A stretch of 38,944 bases of DNA from the NCBI GenBank assembly GCA_902566705.1, contig CACFJT010000012.1, positions 1 through 38,944 on the forward strand, given 5' to 3'. The DNA comes from an uncultured Pelagibacteraceae bacterium (GTDB lineage Bacteria; Pseudomonadota; Alphaproteobacteria; Pelagibacterales; Pelagibacteraceae). Of this stretch, positions 34,111-38,944 are shown one piece after another. The notes below the pieces were generated by a model that saw only the letters and a program-made list of their open reading frames with translations, did no database searches and had not been told where the DNA came from. The translations under genes and the position numbers were made by a program. Position 1 is the first letter of the stretch. The number at the start of each line of letters is the position of its first letter.

Positions 34111-34607
34111 TATTTATCTCTTTTAGATAATATTGGTTTTTTGCATGGCCACTTAAAATTAAATGCTTTATCTTGCCAATTGATTGTGAATTGCGATTTT
34201 CTATCATAAAGTGTATTTTGCTTATAATGGAAAATCGCTTTTTCACTTAGAACATAGTGAGCGTTGCCAAATTTAGGGGGAATTAAAATCATATACTTTT
34301 TCTTATCATCTAAAATTATAGAAAACCATTTTTTATATTGATTTGACTTTTTGTCGTTATTCACAACTAGTAAAAAAAAACTTCCGTACAAACAGGATAC
34401 TAGCTTCCAGGTTTTATAGTCACCGTGTATTCCTCTTAAAACGTTTTTTTTTGATATGGAAATATCATCCTGAATAAAATTTATATTTATTGAGTTTTTA
34501 AAAAATATATCTTTATTGTATGTTTCTGTGTAAGTTCCTCTAAAATCTTTGAATGTATAAGGTTTTATAAGTTTAACACCATTTAATTTTGTTTTAAAAA
34601 ATTTCAT
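34110..34607 (-). CDS. RmlC-like dTDP-sugar or GDP-sugar 3,5-epimerase (cupin)
   Basis: The 165-residue cupin of the RmlC family has DFRGTYTETYN at the start, NVLRGIHGDYKTWKLVSCLYG with His61 as the expected catalytic base, IPPKFGNAHYVLSEKAIF and a C-terminal INWQDKAFNFKWP. RmlC enzymes epimerise C3 and C5 of 4-keto-6-deoxy sugars. No rmlA, rmlB or rmlD set is visible, so the substrate may be a GDP-linked 4-keto sugar made by the GMD-like enzyme in this island. It is a shorter variant than rhamnose RmlC (about 180 residues) and could be a single-site epimerase or isomerase. Confidence 0.78.
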   Translation of the reverse strand: MKFFKTKLNGVKLIKPYTFKDFRGTYTETYNKDIFFKNSININFIQDDISISKKNVLRGIHGDYKTWKLVSCLYGSFFLLVVNNDKKSNQYKKWFSIILDDKKKYMILIPPKFGNAHYVLSEKAIFHYKQNTLYDRKSQFTINWQDKAFNFKWPCKKPILSKRDK

Positions 34608-34671
34608 AAAATTGTTTGATTAAAATTTATATTGATTTAAAAGAAAAATGATAGAAAAAGATTACTTTAAA

Positions 34672-34700
34672 TTGTTTCGCAATTTTATTTGAAATATAAT
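34672..34700 (+). promoter_or_regulatory. Sigma-70-type promoter upstream of the minimal ThDP pair
   Basis: TTGTTT at 34672-34677 is followed after exactly 17 bases by a perfect TATAAT at 34695-34700. The ATG of the next gene is at 34710, so the mRNA would have almost no leader (about 0-4 bases). No Shine-Dalgarno sequence precedes that ATG, which fits leaderless translation. Confidence 0.5.
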
Positions 34701-34709
34701 TGATAATTA

Positions 34710-35297
34710 ATGATTAATAAATTTAGACTTAGAGAATTTGAAAATGAAATTGTTAGGTTATATGAAAATAAAAAAATTAAATCTCCAATTCACTTATCTG
34801 GAAATAATGAGGATAATTTAATTAAAATATTCAAAAAAATTAAGAAAAATGATTGGGTATTTTCTAGTTGGCGAAATCATTATCACGCCCTTTTACATGG
34901 AATTTCCGAAAAAAATTTAAAAAAACAAATTATTAAAGGAAAAAGTATGTCCGTGTGTTCAAATAAACCTAAATTTTACTCATCATCCATAGTAGGGGGA
35001 ACCTTGTCTATTGCAGTTGGAGTTGCACTAAGCAACAAAATAAATAAAAAAAAAGATAAAGTTTGGGTATTCATAGGTGATATGACGTATGAAACTGGAA
35101 CATTTTATGAATGTCATAAATATGCTTTGCAGAATAAATTAAATATTTTTTTTGTTGTTGAAGATAACAATATGTCAACAAATACACCCACAAGTTCCAT
35201 ATGGGAAAATAAAAAAAAAAAGTTGAGGAACGTAATAAAATATAAATACAAGAGAAAATATCCTCACCATGGGACAGGTAACTGGATATTATTTTAA
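34710..35297 (+). CDS. Minimal ThDP-enzyme alpha-type subunit
   Basis: The 195-residue protein is related to E1-alpha but about 100 residues shorter than the alpha gene at 32110-33000. It keeps FSSWRNHYHALLHG, SSSIVGGTLSIAVGVALSNK, and the cofactor site FIGDMTYETGTFYECHKYAL (GDM at 123-125 where GDG is usual) ending with Asn153 in EDNNMSTNTPT. The region after the cofactor site is very short and ends in a basic tail with HHGTGNW. A near-perfect promoter lies just upstream. It overlaps the beta-type gene by one base. It is probably one half of a two-subunit carboligase or transferase. Confidence 0.7.
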   Translation: MINKFRLREFENEIVRLYENKKIKSPIHLSGNNEDNLIKIFKKIKKNDWVFSSWRNHYHALLHGISEKNLKKQIIKGKSMSVCSNKPKFYSSSIVGGTLSIAVGVALSNKINKKKDKVWVFIGDMTYETGTFYECHKYALQNKLNIFFVVEDNNMSTNTPTSSIWENKKKKLRNVIKYKYKRKYPHHGTGNWILF

Positions 35298-35833
35298 TGA
35301 GCTATAGAAAAGAATTAATTAGATCAATGAAATATCTTTCAAAGGATAAGAAAGTAATATTTTTAGGACAATCAGTAAAATTTTCAGGAAATGCAATCTT
35401 TAATACTTTAAAAGAAATAAATAATAAAAAAAAAATTGAATTACCAGTATTTGAGGATACTCAAATGGGGATCAGTACTGGTTTAGCTCTAAATGGGTTT
35501 ATACCAGTTACATGTTATCCTAGATTTGATTTTTTAATTTTAGCACTAAATCAGTTAGTAAATCATCTGGATAAATTAGATAAAATGTCATCAAAACAAC
35601 TAAAGGCTAAAGTAATAATTAGAACTTCAATAGGTTCTAAAAAACCTCTAGACGGCGGACCTCAACATACACAAGACCACACACAAGCATTAAAAAAAAT
35701 GTTAACAAGTGTAGAGGTAATCAAACTGAAAAAAACAAATGAAATTTTTAAAGCCTATAAAAAAGCATTAAATAGAAAAGATAATAAATCTACGTTATTA
35801 ATAGAATATGGTGATTATTACAATAAACCATAA
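35297..35833 (+). CDS. Minimal ThDP-enzyme beta-type subunit (pyrimidine domain only)
   Basis: The 178-residue protein consists of the pyrimidine-binding domain alone. It has the start MSYRKELIRSMKYLSKDKKV, then LPVFEDTQMGISTGLALNGF with Glu53 as the expected ThDP-activating residue, PRFDFLILALNQLVNHLDKL, and KPLDGGPQHTQDHTQALKKM, which resembles the substrate loop of E1-beta chains. The transketolase C-terminal domain present in ordinary beta subunits (about 320 residues) is absent, and the stop lies just before the converging GMD-like gene. ThDP sites need only the two domains encoded by this pair, so activity is plausible. Confidence 0.7.
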   Translation: MSYRKELIRSMKYLSKDKKVIFLGQSVKFSGNAIFNTLKEINNKKKIELPVFEDTQMGISTGLALNGFIPVTCYPRFDFLILALNQLVNHLDKLDKMSSKQLKAKVIIRTSIGSKKPLDGGPQHTQDHTQALKKMLTSVEVIKLKKTNEIFKAYKKALNRKDNKSTLLIEYGDYYNKP

Positions 35834-35838
35834 ACTAA

Positions 35839-36855
35839 TTATCTATCTAAAAAATTTTTTAATTTTACTTGATCTCTCCAATAATCTAGCAAGTCTCTCA
35901 TTGTCTCCTTAAATTTATATTTTGGCTTCCAGCCAGTATGTTTTTTAAATTTCTTTACATCTGGGATCTGTAAATCAGCATCTATTGCTCTATATCTAGT
36001 TGGGTCTTTGATAATTTTAATTGTTTTTTTATATGTTGAAATACTTAATAAATATTTGAGAATATCACCAACTTTACAACTATATTCTCCTCCAATATTA
36101 TAAATTTCTCCTGCTTTTGGCTTCTTAGTAACAAGCATATAATAAGCATTGACAGCATCTCTCACGTCAGCAATGGTTCTTAAAGAATTTAAATTTCCAA
36201 CTTTAAGCTTAGGTGGGATTACACCTTTCTCAATCATTGCAATTTGTTTGGCAAAAGTTGATTCTGCAAAATAATCTCCTCTTCTTGGGCCTGTATGTGT
36301 AAACATTCTTGTTATTAAAGTCTTTAAACCGTAAGCCTCATAATAATATTTTCCAATTAGGTCAGTTCCAACTTTTGAGATAGCATAAGGTGAAGCAGGA
36401 TGAAAACTACAATTTTCATTAATTGGCAAGTTCTCTTTTTTTACTTTACCAAAAACTTCTGATGAGGAGCAAATATGAATAATCGGATTGATTTTTTTAA
36501 AATTTTTAATTTCTTCAAGCAAAATTTGTGTCCCTTTTACATTAGTATCATAAAATTTTAAAGGTGAAACAAAACTCATTTTTGGAAATGTTTCAGCAGC
36601 TAAGTGAAAGACATAATCAGGTTTACTGTCGATTATTGCACTTCTTATAGATATATAGTCATTTAAATCTCCATATAATAAAAAAAATCTTTTATTTTTA
36701 TTTACAAGATTAAGATTATGCTCAATGTTATCAAGCTTACTAGACCACCTCAACAAGCCATAAATATTCCAATTTGTATTTTTAATTAAAAAATCTACTA
36801 GATGTGAACCAACCATTCCGTTTACACCTGTAATTAGGCAATTAATTTTTTTCAT
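35839..36855 (-). CDS. GDP-mannose 4,6-dehydratase-like SDR
   Basis: The 338-residue extended SDR has the NAD(P) motif TGVNGMVGSHLVD at residues 9-21, IYGLLRWSSKLDNI (GMD-type Arg-Ser cofactor segment), HLAAETFPKMSF, Ser131-133 in CSSSEVFG, Tyr157 and Lys161 in SPYAISK, and FTHTGPRRGDYFAES. Relatives remove water from GDP-mannose or GDP-manno-heptose to give the 4-keto-6-deoxy sugar; reductases of the same branch are an alternative. The HddA/HddC genes nearby make a GDP-heptose substrate plausible. It overlaps the initiating transferase gene by 14 bases. Confidence 0.82.
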   Translation of the reverse strand: MKKINCLITGVNGMVGSHLVDFLIKNTNWNIYGLLRWSSKLDNIEHNLNLVNKNKRFFLLYGDLNDYISIRSAIIDSKPDYVFHLAAETFPKMSFVSPLKFYDTNVKGTQILLEEIKNFKKINPIIHICSSSEVFGKVKKENLPINENCSFHPASPYAISKVGTDLIGKYYYEAYGLKTLITRMFTHTGPRRGDYFAESTFAKQIAMIEKGVIPPKLKVGNLNSLRTIADVRDAVNAYYMLVTKKPKAGEIYNIGGEYSCKVGDILKYLLSISTYKKTIKIIKDPTRYRAIDADLQIPDVKKFKKHTGWKPKYKFKETMRDLLDYWRDQVKLKNFLDR

Positions 36856-37876
36856 AAAAATTTTGTAATTTTGAAATTAAAAGTAAATAAATTATTAATA
36901 CAATAATTATTAAGTAAGGCAACAATGATGTAACAAGCAAATATACTAACCAAGGAAATATAATTAATAAATTATAAATTAATAAAGATTTAATATTCCC
37001 TAAATTATTTAATAATAAATGATGTAAGTGATCTTTATCTCCTCTAAATGGATTTCTTCCTTGATAAATTCTTTTCAAAAACAATCTAAACATGTCAATT
37101 CCTGGCAACATAAATAACAAAAATATACTTTCAATATTTAAATAAGTTAAATTATTTTCTATATTAAGATTATATGTAAAAACAGTAATAAAAGAAATAT
37201 AGCAAATTAAAACAAAACAACCTGAGTCACCCATAAAGCATAATTTTCTAAAATTGAATATTGAGAATAAGACCAATGAAATCATAAGTACTATATTCAT
37301 AAAATAATAAAAATTTTCATGTGGTAAAAATAAATTAATAAAAAAAATCCAAATGATAAATATATTGCTGCTTAAAGAATTTATTCCATCAGCCATATTT
37401 ATAGCATTAAGAAGAACAACAAAGCAAAAAGATGTAAAGACAACAGAATTTAGATCTAAATACAATATATAATTAGTAAATGAAATTAATTTTTTCAATT
37501 TGTAATCATCTGAAAAATACGTCAAAGATAAATAAAAAATTAAGAAAATGAAGGCTAATTTTAAAATTGGTTTCAAATTTTTCTTATCATCATATAAGCC
37601 TATTAAAAAAGAAGATGTAATTGTAAAAAGAAGTAAGAAATGATCATTCTGGTAAAAATATATCATTTCTGTGTAACTATACTTCTGTAGTAAATATATA
37701 ATTACAAAATAAAATAGAAAAATTATTTGAAAAAAAATACCACCTACTAATAGTGTTGGTTTAATATGGATTTTTCTATGATTATCGGGATAATCATAGA
37801 TATTGAATACCTTAGTAACTTTTAAACTTAATATAAAAATTATTGGAATTATAAATAACAAATAATAAATATTCAT
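36842..37876 (-). CDS. WecA/MraY-type polyprenyl-phosphate sugar-1-phosphate transferase
   Basis: The 344-residue integral membrane protein (family GT4, about ten helices) has DD at 96-97 in LIGLYDDKKN, NAINMADGINSLSS with Asp163, FMGDSGCF at 215-221, and the cytoplasmic RGRNPFRGDKDHLHHLLL, with the His-rich loop that binds the nucleotide sugar. Enzymes of this type transfer GlcNAc-1-P, FucNAc-1-P or a similar sugar phosphate to undecaprenyl phosphate and so start O-antigen synthesis. It lies five bases after the ligase/polymerase gene on the same strand. Confidence 0.93.
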   Translation of the reverse strand: MNIYYLLFIIPIIFILSLKVTKVFNIYDYPDNHRKIHIKPTLLVGGIFFQIIFLFYFVIIYLLQKYSYTEMIYFYQNDHFLLLFTITSSFLIGLYDDKKNLKPILKLAFIFLIFYLSLTYFSDDYKLKKLISFTNYILYLDLNSVVFTSFCFVVLLNAINMADGINSLSSNIFIIWIFFINLFLPHENFYYFMNIVLMISLVLFSIFNFRKLCFMGDSGCFVLICYISFITVFTYNLNIENNLTYLNIESIFLLFMLPGIDMFRLFLKRIYQGRNPFRGDKDHLHHLLLNNLGNIKSLLIYNLLIIFPWLVYLLVTSLLPYLIIIVLIIYLLLISKLQNFYEKN

Positions 37877-37880
37877 TTTT

Positions 37881-38944
37881 TTAATTCGTGTTTTTTACGT
37901 TTGTAAAAAATTTATTCTCAATCATATAAATAATAGTTAATAAAAAAGAAAAATAAATTTGCATCATATTCGTAAAAAAACTCCCAGTTGTAATTAAGGG
38001 CCAAAATATTAAAATTACTGAAATTAAAGGTAATTTAATGTCTTTGTCATATTTATATATGTTTAGCATTTTTTTTAACAACATAAAAAAAAGTAATATA
38101 AATAAAAATAGTCCAATCAAACCTGTTTCTGATAATATTTCAAAGTATGAATTATGAGGATGTGTTGCACACCTAATAACTTTAAGTTTTGATATATTAT
38201 TATCATATATTTCTTTTGAACACTCATACCTAAATTGTTTGACTCCAATTCCAATGAATTTGTTTCTTTTCCAAATTTCGTAAGCAGTCTCCCAATGTGC
38301 ACCGTAATGACTATCTATAAATGATTTACCAGTTTTATTAAAAATTTCTTTATAACTGAAGTCTTTTTGATCATTATTAATTGAAATACCAAATTGATAC
38401 AAACTATGATCAATAATTCTTTTTTTTAAAATAGGATTATTAAAAATAAAAAATAAGCTAATTATAAAAAAAATAGAAATACTTGAAAATATTAACAACC
38501 TCTGTTTTTTAAATAAAATAAAAAATATAAATACACCAAAAAAACTTAATAATGTAACTGCTCTTTCACCTGTTAAAACTATTGTAATCAAACAAGAAAT
38601 TATGAATATTAAAATAATGTAATTGAAATATTGTTTCTTATTTTGGAAACAAATAAAAATAAAAAGAATTGATAAAAAGAAATATCTCATTAGAAAAGAG
38701 CCTGGAATAAGCTCGTCTCCAAATGGGCCACTAAGTCTACCAATTGCTAACTGATTTCTTTCCATTGGAACAAAACCAAAAATATCTTTTCCATTGAAAT
38801 ATTGGAACAAAGTATCAAAAATGACAAATAAGATAGTTAAAATAAATAAGTACAAACTTTTTTTATTTACATCAATTTGAAATTTTTTAGCTATATAAAT
38901 TATGCAAATTGGGTAAAAAATAAACCTAAATAAAAATAGTGATC
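37881..38944 (-). CDS. O-antigen ligase/polymerase family membrane protein (5' end outside window)
   Basis: The frame stays open to the right edge, so at least 354 residues are encoded and the start is not visible; the first in-window start codon (TTG at 38855) is internal. Several helices flank a large loop of the Wzy_C/WaaL family, with RLSGPFGDELIPGSFLMRYF, then LTGERAVTLLSF and, in the periplasmic loop, ATHPHNSYFEILSETGLIG. The (P)HN.YFE...E.G..G motif is diagnostic. Members join O-antigen to lipid A-core or polymerise repeat units; sequence alone does not separate the two. It is followed by the initiating transferase. Confidence 0.87.
   Translation of the reverse strand, partial: SLFLFRFIFYPICIIYIAKKFQIDVNKKSLYLFILTILFVIFDTLFQYFNGKDIFGFVPMERNQLAIGRLSGPFGDELIPGSFLMRYFFLSILFIFICFQNKKQYFNYIILIFIISCLITIVLTGERAVTLLSFFGVFIFFILFKKQRLLIFSSISIFFIISLFFIFNNPILKKRIIDHSLYQFGISINNDQKDFSYKEIFNKTGKSFIDSHYGAHWETAYEIWKRNKFIGIGVKQFRYECSKEIYDNNISKLKVIRCATHPHNSYFEILSETGLIGLFLFILLFFMLLKKMLNIYKYDKDIKLPLISVILIFWPLITTGSFFTNMMQIYFSFLLTIIYMIENKFFTNVKNTN

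Noticed and set aside
34110-34607. A complete dTDP-rhamnose pathway around the RmlC-like gene
   Set aside because: No RmlA, RmlB or RmlD genes with clear motifs are present in the window.

Overview
The window looks like a chromosomal segment of a SAR11-clade alphaproteobacterium (Candidatus Pelagibacter or a close relative). The evidence is the very AT-rich DNA, near-zero intergenic spacing, alphaproteobacterial gene neighbourhoods (tol operon, zapA with a coiled-coil partner, bL31 with a TrcR-type DUF1013 protein, a small aa3-oxidase subunit IV gene beside pntAa), and a 5S rRNA gene standing apart from 16S-23S and bordering a surface-polysaccharide island. That last layout is known from SAR11 as hypervariable region 2 (HVR2).

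Core part, about 1-17.6 kb. On the minus strand lie tolB (partial), tolA, tolR, tolQ, a RuvC-like resolvase, yebC, a YmdB-type phosphoesterase, 5-formyl-THF cyclo-ligase, zapA and a coiled-coil protein. On the plus strand a compact central-carbon block follows: tkt, gap, pgk and class I fba, then thiE, efp, an inositol-monophosphatase-family gene, rpmE, trcR, rpsU and initiator tRNA-Met. On the minus strand again are a transaldolase, the three-subunit transhydrogenase (pntB, pntAb, pntAa), an aa3-oxidase subunit IV, rpmJ and 5S rRNA. The 5S gene has its own good sigma-70-like promoter.

Variable part, about 17.8 kb to the right edge. This is a mosaic of sugar, decoration and export genes with frequent strand switches. 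It holds two membrane-anchored SGNH hydrolases, an FkbM and another SAM methyltransferase, four glycosyltransferase-type genes, a carbamoyltransferase with two tiny membrane partners (as in sxtJ-sxtK-sxtI), GalE, several other nucleotide-sugar SDR enzymes and an RmlC-like epimerase. It also holds a GDP-heptose-type set (HddA-like kinase; HddC-GmhB fusion), two independent split thiamine-diphosphate enzymes, a WecA/MraY-type initiating transferase and an O-antigen ligase/polymerase cut by the window end. Together these would make, decorate (methyl, carbamoyl, possibly acyl) and ligate a lipid-linked surface glycan. The sugar itself cannot be named from sequence, but a GDP-linked, modified heptose or 6-deoxy sugar, possibly branched by a ThDP enzyme, is the most coherent reading.

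Points most worth a second look: the two split ThDP pairs, one of them minimal; the heptose fusion protein with altered HAD/zinc residues; an SDR with a displaced catalytic Tyr; a 44-residue SDR tail kept as an overlapping ORF; likely CTG and ATT start codons; the 5S promoter; and a GAPDH with NADP-type residues. No CRISPR, insertion sequence or phage genes were seen. No gene-free stretch exceeds about 300 bases: the 17615-18004 gap between longer genes holds the 5S gene, its promoter and a possible 36-residue ORF.
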